Source: Trichoplax adhaerens (lineage: Eukaryota > Placozoa > Uniplacotomia > Trichoplacea > Trichoplacidae). Taken from it: DNA of 64,000 nt. Positions within the stretch are counted from its first letter, which is position 1, and every line of letters begins with the position of its first letter. The notes below the pieces were generated by a model that saw only the letters and a list, made by a program, of their open reading frames with translations, was not told the DNA's origin and searched no databases. The translations under genes were made by a program, and so were the position numbers. Below are positions 12,919 through 25,974 of this stretch, in pieces. Location: positions 4,856,008 to 4,920,007 of the forward strand of contig NW_002060943.1 of NCBI RefSeq assembly GCF_000150275.1, in the 5' to 3' direction.

Positions 12919-13411
12919 ACGTACAGTATATGAGTATATTTAGCCAAATGTAACATATTGCATAACAAAATATATGCAGTTTCTTTTACTGCAACAATGC
13001 TGAAATGATCTCTAAAAATGGAATGAGCTGTTACTGCTGCACACTTCTGCATTACAAAACATCCGAGGAACGTCAAACTGACACTCGGTCACTCACAATC
13101 AAAGTGCAATTTTAGTCGCTGCTTTTATCCAGTGCAATACCGCACAGTATCACAATAAAAGTGAGCTTTAGGAGGTCGAAAACTTAACTCTTGACTTCAA
13201 TCATGAGTTGATGTTGTACTGTATATGATGCAAGTGTACTCTCTTATTTTTTTTTTATACTGTGTGCGTGCCAATCACACGAGAGAACGTAAGAGTCTTT
13301 CAGTACAGAAGTGAATTACATTTCCGCATTTTCATCAACCTTACACTCCCTACAGTTATTACCATTACTACAGTAAAGGTCAGTGGTCACTAGTTAGTAC
13401 AGTACTATACT

Positions 13412-13445
13412 GTACAGTACAGTACAGTACAGTACAGTACAGTAC
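13412..13445. repeat. Pentanucleotide microsatellite (GTACA)n
   Basis: About 6.8 perfect head-to-tail copies of GTACA. It is the longest pure run of the pentamer that is scattered over the intergenic DNA of this window. Confidence 0.9.
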
Positions 13446-13610
13446 TTCCTTCATCACACTTCGGGCTTTGTACTGTACTGTACTGTCTCTATGAGCCAAA
13501 CCATAGAAACCGCGGCTTTGTTTTTCGATTCTACAGTACCGTGATACTGTACAGTGTACAGTGGACAGTATGGTAAAACGTGGTACTGTGCACTGTACAG
13601 TACTGTACCG

Positions 13611-13637
13611 TATGAAAGCGTACTGTACGCTTTCATA
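13611..13637. repeat. Perfect hairpin, 12-bp arms with 3-base loop
   Basis: TATGAAAGCGTA, then CTG, then TACGCTTTCATA. The arms are exact inverted complements. The centre is again the CTG-TAC motif of the local pentamer repeat. A cruciform or transcript hairpin is possible; there is no T-run to suggest a terminator. Confidence 0.8.
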
Positions 13638-14142
13638 GTTTCTGGCTTTATCACGTGTGCAAATTGTTACGATGCACGGTAGTTTCTATACAAACGCAGG
13701 GTCAGATGCACGAACGTGAATTCTAGAAAGTAGTAAACTATTGTAAATCAAGCAACAAAATCTTTTCTTGTAGGCACCTAGTACAGTACCGTTCACTGTA
13801 CTAGAGTACAATGCTGTTCACTGAACACTATTGTTTCCCTTGATATATTCCGCTGTAGTTTATTATTAGGCGTCAATCTTTATCGCTATTACCGTACGGC
13901 AAGTTTACGCATCTCGAAAATTTCCACTTTTATAAGTAGGATATATAAGCATCACGTATTCTGTCATAAGTGCCATATAACTGAGTTAATTGGCTTTTAA
14001 ATTCAATGAATGATTGACCAAAAATCTGCGTAAGAAGTTTTCAAAGATATATTCCATCACAGGTTGCATTGATTCACACTGGAGTCACATTAGCACGGTA
14101 AAATACGGTAAACGGAGAAGTTTCATCGTGTCAAAAGGCAGA

Positions 14143-17100
14143 ATGAGTCAGTATAGTAGGACCAGTATGGGATTACGTTCAATGATCAGGAACAAAGAAT
14201 CGATTCCGCAACCATCACCGCCGTTAACACATAACTCTTCCTCTGAAAATGAAAGCGACAGTGACTATGGTACATTTATCGATTTCGAGCAATATAAAGA
14301 TTATTATTGATGTTATTGATAAAAATGGTAAGGTAACGCTAATATTATCTACTAATTTTATAAATCAATGATTGAAAAATGTGGACAGAACCGGGCATGA
14401 GAGTTGGTAAAGAATACCAGGCTGTTATACCTGATGTTATCACCGGTATGTCATATTGATCGAAAACTTAATAATAAAAGGTCATATTGCTAAAATATCA
14501 ATACCATCCGATGGAACTGATCTAAATCTATCAATATATCATATTAAGTCGTTTATTTCTCGCCTTTGTACGACAGATATTGCTTTACTTCATTTATACA
14601 CTACTTCATATCTCGATGATCGGCCATTATACATCAGGCGTACGTTTGCTGTGTTGCACGTTGTGTACAGTACTATGTCCGCTACGAGCTTACTGTCTTC
14701 TAGTCAAATGTCAAAGCGTGCAGTACAGTCGGCTAAAATACACTGCACTCTTGGCCTGTACTAGACAGTGTACTCTTCGACACGGTTACGCTTTACCGTA
14801 TTTTCTGTTAGAGATGCATTATTTAATTTTAGTCCTTGCGTCCAAATGTCTGTATCAATGGAAACCAATCCAATAAGTAATACCATGACTGTTTGCCTTT
14901 ATTCATGGCGTCGTTTTTGATGCATGCAAGATGATCCTGCAATGTTTTTCCAGGCTTTCATTTGTCGGAAGTACATTCTAGATAAAAAAATTTCCTTCGT
15001 TACTTCAACCTCAATTAAGGCGATAAACATCATCCTTTAAAATGAATGATTGTAAACGTCAATTTCATATCTTATTAGCCAATAAATGGAGAATAAAAAG
15101 AATGTACTCTACTGTAAAGTATCGTAGTACTCAGATAAGAATACTTGTAGGTACGAATAGAATAAGATGGGACTTTTTTTAAGCTTTCGTCTACTCTACC
15201 GTGTAGTAACTGTATTGGATCCGCAAACAGTTTGGCACAATTGAAATTTGTGCCGTGTTTGAGTAGACACAGCAGATATAGTAGTGTATGAATTCATAGA
15301 CGGTAATGTCGCTGTCGTAAGTAATTGCATCGCCGACAAGAGAGTGATACTTTCGAATAATATTCAGTCCTCACGATAGGTCACTAGCGGTTGCCTAATT
15401 AATTTCGTTTTTTTACTTAAATGTACTCTGATGCCAAATATTGCTGAAATGCAATTTTTATTTATGATACGAAATAATCAGTACTTTAATTCATACTCAC
15501 AATTTGCAATTTCTATTTTCAATACAAATATCAACCTTGACATTAATTGCTACTTGGGAAATAAGCATCATGGTTGATGCTTATTTGGTATTGATAGCAA
15601 ACAATAACTACATAATTGTGTCATTTACCAAGTTATAATGGCAAGAAAATCTGTCCCGATTAAAACTGCTCTTTTGCTTACATCTCTTACGTCTCATTTT
15701 TGAGGTTAACTTTGTTTTAAAGCTTAATACCGGGTAAAGCAGACTACATGTACAATTTTTATAGTTTTTTCAATTAAGTAAACGCGTTAAATGATACCGT
15801 CAACACGATAGATTATGTAGTATATTAAATTATTAAAAACGCTCGATTGTATAATATACAGTAGATGATCCATACGCGTACCAATCTAATATTTTTGTTG
15901 TTGAGTTGAACTAGTCGGTTAGTACCGGCAAGGGATTTACGTGTGCGTAATCATGTGCTATCTCGTACCGTATAGCATAATACCTTCGTGGCGATTTGAT
16001 ATGATATACGCGAATATAGATTATGAACAATTTCTTCAAATGATTTAATTTTAGATATTTTACATCTTGGTACACTGCAGAAATTTTCATTAAGAATTAT
16101 TCTATACATACCCATACGCCTACGTATATTCATTATTTTTTAAAATTATTATATTACTATGTACTAATTAAGAGTAGACCCATTCGTGCCGTATTACTGT
16201 ATACAAGTATGGTTTTAATCGCTACATAGATGCGAAATAAAATATTACTCTACTATAACTAAGAAATGTTATCGAATCACTTACTAATGAACAGTGTGAT
16301 AATACTTATCGCTAAGAAAAAAACTAAGAATTGTAGACAATCCATTAATAAAACGTAATGCACGTGTAGTATACTGTAAGTGCGATAGCAAATGATTCAG
16401 TTTTTAAATATGGGTACCCGCCTATCGTTTTGTAATTATTCACATACGAATTATTACATATTTTGTCTAATAGGTGGTAAAGCAACACAGGATCGAGCGA
16501 CAACTAAAATTGCAGAAGAAACTAGAATTTGGGCCCCTGAAGTATCTATGTCCGATGCCAAAAGTCAGCGTGAAAATTATTATAATAAATTCTGAAACAT
16601 TTCTGCATTAATATTTCTAATAGCACAAAATAGTTATTAAAGTAATCTGTGTAGATATCACATCAATAAGCAACATGCAATATATGCTTTATTTTTTCTC
16701 ATGATATAGTTGATGAATTCATACACTATGCAAAAACAAATTTTGGATATTCCTTAGAACAAGTAAGTCCATAATTCATAATTCTTCATAAGGATATAGG
16801 AATAATTCTTCTATTGTACTTCATTTATTACTAATATAAAATTGTGTAAAATATGTATTTATATGTACATTATGTTTAAATACCATAAACGTATTGTTTA
16901 TGAATGCCGCGGTCCGTTTATCAAACGGTGGTGCTACATAATACGAGTATACATAATTGTATACGTTATTGTACTAATTTCTCTGACAAAGTTGTAGCAT
17001 AACTTTCACATCTTAATATGCAGCTACTATAGTAAAATTTAAATCATATCTTTATAAGTATATAGTAGAAAATTTGAATTTGTTATCAAGATTTGTATTG

Positions 17101-19221
17101 TAACTTTGAATTAATGTTTGTTTAGGCATTAGGTATGCTCTACTGGCATGAATATGACATAGAAAAGTCAAAGGAGGATTTGGCCAATTTTGCCCCTTAC
17201 CCAAGTAATGCACATAATTATTTATACATCTTTTAGGGCAATGTAATCAAGTTTTCATGATAATTATTGCTCATGAAGTAATCACCTATACAGAAAATTT
17301 TATTAGTTATGGTCAATATTTCGCTAATTGACTTACTTTCAAGTTGATACATCACGCATTTCTGGTTCTTTTTTTAATTTTTAATTACATAGATGAATGG
17401 AGTATGGAAGATGAAGTACTATTTGAGCAAGCATTTGATTTTCACGGCAAACATTTTCATCAGATAAAAGCGATGGTAAGAAATGCCTATTATTTGCTCA
17501 ATTATTAGATCTGATTTGAAATGAGCGCAATCTTGTTTCATGCCCGAAATTTGATATTTTCTTACATTAGTTACCTGATAAATCCGTTGGTAGCCTAGTT
17601 CGCTATTACTATTCGTGGAAGAAAAGGAAGAGTAGACTTAGCTTGCTAGATCGACAAGCAAGAAAACCCGCTGTTCCAAAAGATGCTACTTCGTGGTTAG
17701 TAATTTGTTTATATATCTATTCATATATCGATACGTTTTTAAGAAATTAAATAAACCGAACATTTTAATCAGTGAAAATTCGGCAGAAGAAAGTAGTGAT
17801 TCTGATTTTGAACCTTCCAAGGGAAGAAGTAACGGAGTAAGATTGCAAATACGCACTTCCGTATGACCACATTTCTGATTGTTGGTCAGTGTTATACCAG
17901 ACTTCTAGTATGACTTTTAATTGTTCTTATTTGATACAGATTTCTAGTGATAGCAGAGTTTGCTCCAATTGTGGATCGTGTGTAACTCATCTACACTCGA
18001 CACCAAAAGGCTCCATTTGTAATGCATGTTATCAGTACTGGAGGTGACACAAATTTTCTTGGTTTTTAATCTATTTTTCGGCGAAAATATATTAACGTTA
18101 TAGTAACTAAAAAATATGTGATATTCGTAGACGTACTGGAATGATGAGAAGCAACGTCAGGATACAAACCCGTACTGAGAATGAAAAAGGAAAATTGAAA
18201 AAACATAAAAGACGTCCTCCTAAGGTATGCAATTAAAATACTATTTTTTCGATACAGTCAATAAAATTTTGCTGTCTACTATCACTAGGGTATGAGAATA
18301 ACTAGAGAAGCCCTTATGGTAATAGTGAAAGGGAATCACGAAAATGATTCTAGAATATTTGAGAACGAAATTATAAAATTAAAAAGTCAGGTCCAGCGTA
18401 ACAAACAAGTACTGTCTGAACTTGATGAAGTATCTGTCAAAGATATTGAACGATATAGACTGCCAGAGGTCAATTTTGTGTATTTAATTATTATCATATA
18501 TATTATTGTCAATAGTACTAAGCTTTCTTCTAATAATAATAGAGTGGAGTTAGAAGTAACGCTCGATGGACCACTGAGGAGCTTAACATCGCTGTTGAAG
18601 GTAGATGTAACTTATAGCTATACGACTATATTGTCGCAACAAGTATTTATAACATAAGGAATGAATGCAGTTTAATGTCAAGATTACTTTGTTATATATT
18701 AGCTGTAAGAAGATATGGCAAAGATTACCATGCTATTGCTGAAGTTGTCGGCAACAAGACTGTTAATCAGTGTAGGAATTTTTTTGTAAATTATCGACGA
18801 CGTTTCAATCTCTTGCAAATTTTAGAAGAATTCGAAGCAACTCATGGAGTAAGACAAATCTGAAATATGAATATTTAGAATTGATCATATTGTTGAATTA
18901 CTGTATTATTGGCAATCTTTTTTTCAGAAAAAAGGAAGATCTGAATGGAAAGAAAACGGAACTGATGACGTATGTTATAGTAACGTAATTTATAGTTGAA
19001 AACACTGTACTTTAATGTATTTTGGTCCCATTAATCTATAGGATTTATCGAGATCTCCGACTAAACGCCGAAAATCAAGTCAAGATGATACCGATAAAGA
19101 CGATGTATCTGAGCTAATGCATGATAAGAGCGGTAATGGTTCTAATAATTCTGCTAGTTATTCTCCTGATGGTCAGCGAAGATCTGCCATGTCATCCTTG
19201 ATTAGAAATGGGGCTAGTTGA
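14143..19221 (+). CDS. RCOR: CoREST / RCOR corepressor: ELM2, SANT, GATA-like zinc finger, SANT
   Basis: Fifteen exons: 14143-14269, 14389-14445, 16474-16563, 16710-16762, 17126-17204, 17393-17475, 17571-17692, 17773-17836, 17940-18043, 18131-18224, 18289-18468, 18543-18600, 18703-18848, 18928-18969 and 19042-19221. They join in frame to 492 codons. The ELM2 region starts [14 protein letters not shown] (about 46) and includes [20 protein letters not shown] and [19 protein letters not shown]1 (about 137-182) reads [14 protein letters not shown]...[11 protein letters not shown]. The linker [15 protein letters not shown], which in this family contacts LSD1, lies near 287-300, followed by a coiled coil. 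SANT2 (about 358-410) ends [15 protein letters not shown]. Known role: scaffold joining HDAC1/2 (ELM2-SANT1) to LSD1/KDM1A (linker-SANT2). Odd feature: a four-cysteine GATA-like finger at 233-255. The first in-frame ATG is at 14143, and an upstream 5' exon cannot be excluded. Confidence 0.94.
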
Positions 19222-21390
19222 ATGTATTAGATGGCATTATAATTGTAAAAATATAGACTGAAAAGCATTGATCATTGCGCTGTATTGTTGCCCATCTTTC
19301 TTTTTTATTTGTATTACTTCTGACTGTAAAATATTCATGCGAGAAGAGTGCATCGAAGCATGCCGGAATACATTTTAAATACAGGCCGACAGCCAACACA
19401 ATATATTCATATGCTTCATACAAACCAACAAAATGCAGTTCTACCCAAAATACTTATAAGATTCATCTAGGTTAAACATCTAGTTGTACAAGAAGTTGTA
19501 GATAGGCCGTAATGCCGTTATCTAGATTTATATAGCTTGATTTTTTACGTTAGACAAATACTTGTTGAGCACCTGCAATATCTTACATTTTGGAATAGCT
19601 TCTAATTTATTAGTAAGTTCTCGATTAACGATTAACAATCGGTTAGAATATTAATTGATTAAGACTGTACTAACAATTTTATACATTTTTGCTTATTGGA
19701 TCTATAAGAATTAACACGAAAATATTACTGTTATACCTACTGTACTGTACTTGACAACAGTTGATGATGCATCGTTTCGATTAACGCTACTGGAGCTCTG
19801 TGTTACGAAAAGCAATTAGTCTGACGATTTGCTTCGTAAAGGACAAGAGCTTAACATTTTAATTTGCTTCTAAAAAGCAACGGAAATGGTTTAATTTTAC
19901 AGTAGCTATTAAGGCACAGCTTTGTATTATCAACGGTAATTTTGATACTGCAGGAACATTAACTTTAACTCATAATCTATCAGAAATTTGTTCGTATGTA
20001 TGAAATTGGTTGTTAAGCGCGCTTTCTGATAGCATTAGCATCTGAGATACCAGACTAACTTTGTAAACAGACACCGTTAATATTTAAGTAATTAATTATA
20101 TTATGGACGTTACTAAGTTTTTTATAGGTACTAATAAAAGATTTCGGTACATTAACCGTATAGGCTGTTCCAACTGTTCTTTTTGCTGGTTGTAAAATAG
20201 CTAACTATTCCATTTTCAGGTATCTCGAACCTATCAAAAGTTTTTTGTAAGATGCAGTAGGGGGCATGTTATTGTCATATCTTATAACATTTCTGAGCAG
20301 CGATACAGTCAATTGTAAAATTAAAAGATATCGGGCAGATGACGTCTTAATTGTTGATCTTGTTAATGCATAATCTTACCTTGATTTCTAGTAATATTTG
20401 CAGTGACGGACTAATGTGATTTCGACAATTGGTACAGTATCTTATATACGAATATCGCACAACATTTGAAAGTTTTCTATATAATCACCTCACAAGATAT
20501 ACTGTAGAGCGTTGTTACGTAAACGCTTGAAAGAGAAAATTTTTAATATCTAGAGCTTCATTAAACTTAAAGCTTAAAAAATATAACACATTATACCGTA
20601 TTCAAATTTAAGAGTCTCAGTATTGCGATAGGACATTACCACACTCGTTCGACGCTTCAATATTTAATTTCTACAACATATAAATTAATTCATATGTAAT
20701 AGTAAGATCCGGTACTAGGTGAACACTGAAGAAAAGCAGTGTGATCCTTTTTCGGTAAGAGAAAGCTAGCTGAATTATAAGCATGTAAATAATAATATAT
20801 ATATCTCTATACTATTAAGTGTCATGGTGTAGCCTTAAACAGATTAAGAATTATAAATTTCAGAATTGCTCATTCAGAGAAACTTTATTGGAAATTGTGA
20901 TGAATGACTCGTATACTTGACCAATTTCCGCATGGTATTCTCTTTACCGCTATATAAATTGAATGCTGATCATTATTGGTAATTCATCATATCCTAGATA
21001 ACCATTGTATTATTTTCGTTGTAAACTACAACAGCTAACGTAATTGAGACGAATTCCATTGCACTGATGTACCTAAAGCTTGATAAATTTAAAACGAAAA
21101 ATTCTAGCCACAGAATAATAAAAATAATTTAAACATAAACTACACAATAAGACTGAAATTTCCAGCATTCACTTCTTTTTGTTATATTTTAATTCTGATT
21201 TTTCATTTATTAAGTACAATAACGAAAAATATTTAGATCAACAATGAATTGATATATAACTAGCGTATCGCGCCAGTCATTTTGCGATATAACAATTACG
21301 CTATTTTCTAATAAAACACGGTTTATGGAGGGAGAATTATATATTTCGTTAATCGGATACAATTCACCATAGTTTTCATTAATCACGATT
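19222..21390. other. Convergent noncoding interval between CoREST and PPP5C
   Basis: AT-rich DNA without recognisable exons, RNA genes or obvious repeats. It holds the two facing 3' UTRs. A minus-strand AATAAA (TTTATT on plus, 21206-21211) lies about 180 bp past the PPP5C stop. The open frames at 19214-19475 and 21210-21419 show no family resemblance. Confidence 0.55.
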
Positions 21391-24300
21391 TCAGAAAAAT
21401 CCAAAGATGGGATTGGCATACGCCATCGGCTTAACGTTCGGATGAGGCTGAAATAATAATGTTACCTTACTAACCGGTAGAATGAACTTAATCGGCATTC
21501 TAAAAGCTTTGCATGACAAACAGCTAAAATGACTCGGCTTGACTTACCACAGCTTCGTAAGAGGTATACTTGGGCTTAAGATTGGAGGTTAATGTTATGT
21601 ATGCTCCCTTATTGCCCATCTGGTCGCTATTAAGATAACATCAGGTTCAGTATCTTAATATTATATCAAATTTATAAGCGCAAGGACAAAACGTAATTCT
21701 TTACCAATAATTAGGAGCTGAAAATACTGTTATACACTGGCCATCATGAGCTATCTCATACCCATCGTTCTTGACCTCATGGCTTCTAATTATCATGTCT
21801 AATAGGGAAACACCTGAGTCTTAAAGATTGATAACGGTCAATGATTGGACTAATACGCATTACCCAAATTATTTCTTTCGCAAAAGTTTTTCGTAATGTC
21901 GGGTCCAAACTGAATGCCTACGCCTCTTTTACTTGGCGATCGACCAGGCTACAAACCAGTAGAAATAATTCAACATTTAATATTTCTCAATCAATGTAAG
22001 GTAAAATAAAGATATTCACCTGCGGCTGAGGATCAGACCAAAGTAATTCACACATAATACCTTAGTAATTAATAGTATGAGTTATTTCAAATCATTAAAA
22101 TAACCGATTGCAACACAAAAGATCAATAGGGTGAGCCTAATACATACCAGATTCTGGAGGTTCCCTTTTACGATCAACCTTTCGAATATCATTCAAGGTT
22201 ACATCATCATCACTAAAAAGTCCACCATGCATGCACTTTGTAAAAAAACATAAATAGAAAATTGTCTTTAAAGTAAGCAAAATTTACAATATCGAATATA
22301 TAACATCGCTCATATTTTGCGCACCATCTAAATATTGTACAGTGCATATCTAAATCAAGAAAATTTTCTAACCAAAATCTTATTGTTTATACAATGTGCC
22401 AAAGGCAAGTAGTTGAAAATTTCTGTAAATAGTTCACACATATTTGCTGAATATTTTTCCTTGACCTCTCCTTCAAAACCGTACATTTTATTCATCGTAG
22501 GGCTTTCATGATTACCTATTAAATAATGTATTCATAAGAGAATTTCCCAATATTACCCATGTCAGTATATAAACTGCAGGAGCACTCATTTAGTGTTAAA
22601 TATCATCGCTACACAGTATAATACGACCGCCGTAAATAGTCTTACCTCTTGATAAATGAACATGATTTGGATATAGCACTTTAAAGCCAAATAACGTAAA
22701 AACAACCTCAACGCAGAAAGATCCGCGGTCGACAAAGTCACCGTTAAACAGCTAGCAGGTAAGATTAGAAATTAGTGTATCGACTCTTCAGTTTAGTCAA
22801 TATTTTTGATGTGAACATTATACATGCCATAGACTATAGACGCTCGAACACGATATATATTCCTTACATAAGGGTTATCTTCAGATGGGAATCCGTTCAG
22901 ATTAAAAATATTTAATAAATCGTAAAATTGGCCATGAACATCACCGCAAACGGTTAATTTGCCATTCTATTAATAAATAATTCAGCAATCGCTTTGACTA
23001 TTTGCCTACAAGTAGTAACATTGATTCTTTTACGAGATATCCAAACCAGTCTTACCGATGGTATTGTTACATCTACCAAAGTAGGCAGACTTAAAAGTAT
23101 TTCTTTAATCTTAAGTAGTATAATATATGCAAACTTCTTATGTAATTTCTTTTGATTTCTAAAAGTTTCTACAAGTTCTTTCATAAATTCAAGGGTAACA
23201 TTGCCTTGAAAAGATGGCCCATCATAACCAGGTTCAATTTCTACAGTTTAATCCAAGTAATAGATAAATAAATATGATACATCGCACTTCAAGAACAACT
23301 TACTGAATGATAGTATTCAAATACTGTGGCTAAATTACATTGCTAAAGATTCAGTAAATACGTATAACGTTAACAAATGTTCACTCCGTATCTGTCCAAC
23401 TGTTCTTGCTCATCATCAGTTGGTCATATCTGAGTGATTGAATGATATTCACTTTAGGGAACTTAGTGATAGCAAACAGACAATTTCTGCAGCTATGTAA
23501 GTTATTCCCAAATTTGTTATTTTCATATAATACAAACTATAACCAAATGCACTAGACGACGATGATAGACATAATAATCTTGCAATAAGTTGTAACCTAT
23601 ATTAGTGATACTTCTGTATAGCTACTTTGCAATCATAATAATGTATCTTATACCAATATTCTCTCAATTTTGCACTGGACTGCAACGTTTATGACAATAA
23701 TGACGATTATTGGCTAACAATAATCTATAATATACCCATGCACTCGATATCTATCGACTCTGATGTCAAAACTTTGCTAGAATCTTGTACAGCAATAGCT
23801 TTTTCGAATGCCCGTCGTCGAACAATTTTGTTACATTCATTATACTTCTGCCTAGCATCTTTATCATTGGGTCTCGATTTGGTAACCTACGAGAAAATAA
23901 TTTGTGTTATGAATAGCATTAAAGCTGCTGTCAGTATACTTATTCTAGCCAATTTTAAAATTGGATACCTTTGATTTTTAAGTAACTTATAGTATAATAA
24001 TATCAAGTTAATTATTTTAAAAATTTGTAAGGAATTCTCGACTAACAAATTCGTAATCCTTCAGAGCCATTTTAAAATTGCCAAGAGCCATGTTGGCTGA
24101 GGCTCTTCTGTAATACCCCTACCCGAGCGCAAACAATACAAATTAGGGAAAACAGATTTGCCAATTATGCTGGAAAGATCCAACAGCTTTAGAGCCATAA
24201 TTTAACATTCAATATCATCTTTTAGTGGAATATTGGTTACTGATTTATTTACCTTGATGAAAGTTCTATCTAGCTCAATACATTTCGAGGCATCTGCTAA

Positions 24301-25875
24301 GGCATAACCAAAGCATTCGGTCTTGATAAAACTGAAGCTAATCAAAAAATTTTAATTTTCTTTACTCTACGTTGAGATATTGGCAATTTATCTATACATT
24401 GAAATGAATGAACTACAACGGGAAATTAGGCGATACTTTTCTACACTCAGTAAATCTATCATCTATTGATTAGGTAAGGATTAAAGTCATCAGCATAACT
24501 CAGATATAGCATCGAGAGTGAGGTAAGAATATATAATACGCGTATATCAATGCATTCTCGAATCAAAAGTTAGCCGTATCTTGTTCCATTTACCTTCTGT
24601 TGCTCCAGTAAGCTGGTACCGTTGGATTTAATTCAATGGCTTTGGTATAAAGTCGGATAGCATCTTCGTAATATTGCTCTTAGAAAAAGAAATTTTTATA
24701 ACCATTAGTTTTAAGAATTGTATGAAACTGTAGGAATGGACTACTGTCGACGACAGTCTATTGACTCAGAATAACGTCGAGAATATTGCAATGTTCACGA
24801 TGAATTTTTCCGGTTGTATTTCTATAGAAATCAATGCATGGCTTAGAAGACGGCAGCACAAGCCAACCTCTACAAGCATTATGATATTCATTGACTAGTT
24901 CGTTTCAAAGCTATCGAGGTTGATTATGACTCCTTTTAATGTAGAAATTTAACACTTGTATACTCAACGTTATGCTAGTCAGGTGAAAAGTCGTCAAGGT
25001 TAATATTCGATCACGTAGAAATAATGGCATTCAAGCTGGTTAGCTGAAAAGTCACAAAAGTGAAATATTATGACTATTACTGACCAACTAATCATAAAAT
25101 ATCGTATCTAGATTACGCTAGTCGGTACTGTAGCAATGAACTCTCTCATCTACAAGAGATCATCGGTGGATTTCTACCATTGACTACAGTTGTAATCGAC
25201 ACTACAGTAATAGTTTTACAGTAGACAAAGTTCCAAAGCATTTCTGTTCAAAAAGGTAAATGGATCTATTCATGGCAGTCTATTAATCGCCATTCCAATA
25301 ACGAATGGTTATCAGCAAAGAATGTTAATAGCAAGTTTCAACGATGCAACGTGTCTTGTCTGTGGTGACTACAGTACTACTAACTCAAAAGATCATCCTT
25401 GCATGGCCTAGTACTTTACTATTCTTACTGTCCACATTGACTGGTGATGTAAAGAAAGTGAATGATTGTTTACATTATAGCGTAGCGAAAAGAGAATATC
25501 GTGAGGAGAAGATTGGTATAGCAATGAAATTGAATCAACCAACTCGCCATGTCTGCTTGAAATAGGCCGCACGCACTAGTACTCCTACAACACGCGACTA
25601 TCATCAAGACATAACACTGAGGGAAAACTAGTAGACACTTGTCATGATTGATAGAGTAAGTAGCCGCCGAAAACGAATATAATCCGATCAGGACATCCAT
25701 CTTCTATCATGTTGTCAATTGAATAGAAAGATTGGAGCAATTAAATTCATTGAAATGTCTAACTTTTAAAATTTTCATTAGCTTGGGTCTTGAATTCTTC
25801 AGCTTTGAACTTGTCATCATCAGTGACCGCAATTTGAGGAACGCTTGATTGACTTTCACTCTGTACGTCGCCCAT
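21391..25875 (-). CDS. PPP5C: Serine/threonine-protein phosphatase 5 (TPR-PP5)
   Basis: Fifteen minus-strand exons: 25764-25875, 24594-24678, 24253-24337, 24047-24118, 23736-23886, 23056-23240, 22868-22966, 22646-22751, 22373-22515, 22148-22235, 22020-22060, 21864-21948, 21705-21798, 21548-21626 and 21391-21447. They join to 493 codons; human PP5 has 499. Residues about 22-145 are three TPRs ([20 protein letters not shown]..., [32 protein letters not shown]), the module that docks on the HSP90 C-terminus. The PPP catalytic core follows: GDVHGQ (238-243), GDFVDRG (267-273), GNHE (299-302) and RSHEV (422-426), all metal or phosphate ligands intact. The tail [12 protein letters not shown] precedes a short FGFF end, which may relate to the autoinhibitory helix. 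The start ATG at 25875 opens an acidic leader as in other PP5 proteins. The first intron is about 1.1 kb and the others are short. Confidence 0.97.
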
Positions 25876-25950
25876 TGCGGACGTCACTAGCTCGTTGGAG
25901 TCAGCTTGTGGGAATGAAATGAAACCACGATTGAGTTGTGGTGCGCGTCA

Positions 25951-25974
25951 ACTGTACACTAGTGAGTGTACAGT
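25951..25974. repeat. Perfect hairpin upstream of PPP5C
   Basis: ACTGTACACT, then AGTG, then AGTGTACAGT, with exact 10-bp arms. It lies 76 bp upstream of the PPP5C start codon, so it is probably in its 5' UTR or core promoter. A second inverted pair, CTAAAGTA (26041-26048) and TACTTTAG (26060-26067), lies nearby. Confidence 0.7.

Larger units (their letters stand above)
10674..14142. other. Noncoding interval between MAX and CoREST, rich in pentamer repeats
   Basis: The first kilobase or so is AT-rich and is probably the MAX 3' UTR; AATAAA occurs at 11629-11634. From about 12120 to 13820 the sequence is dominated by ACAGT/ACTGT pentamers, a TA-rich stretch at 12841-12918, a pure pentamer microsatellite at 13412-13445 and a long hairpin at 13611-13637. 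Open frames on both strands here are low-complexity translations of these repeats. The 5' UTR of CoREST is presumably near 14000-14142. Confidence 0.6.

Noticed and set aside
12756-13076. Open frame on minus, Tyr/Ile-rich
   Set aside because: It is a translation of the TA-rich and pentamer repeats; low complexity.
14014-14142. Upstream extension of CoREST exon 1 from 14014
   Set aside because: 14014 is TTG preceded by an in-frame stop. The first in-frame ATG is 14143, so the upstream part is treated as 5' UTR.
23738-23974. Open frame on plus, 78 codons
   Set aside because: It is the antisense shadow of the PPP5C exon at 23736-23886.
25344-25700. Overlapping open frames on both strands
   Set aside because: They sit in the first intron of PPP5C, with no resemblance to known families.
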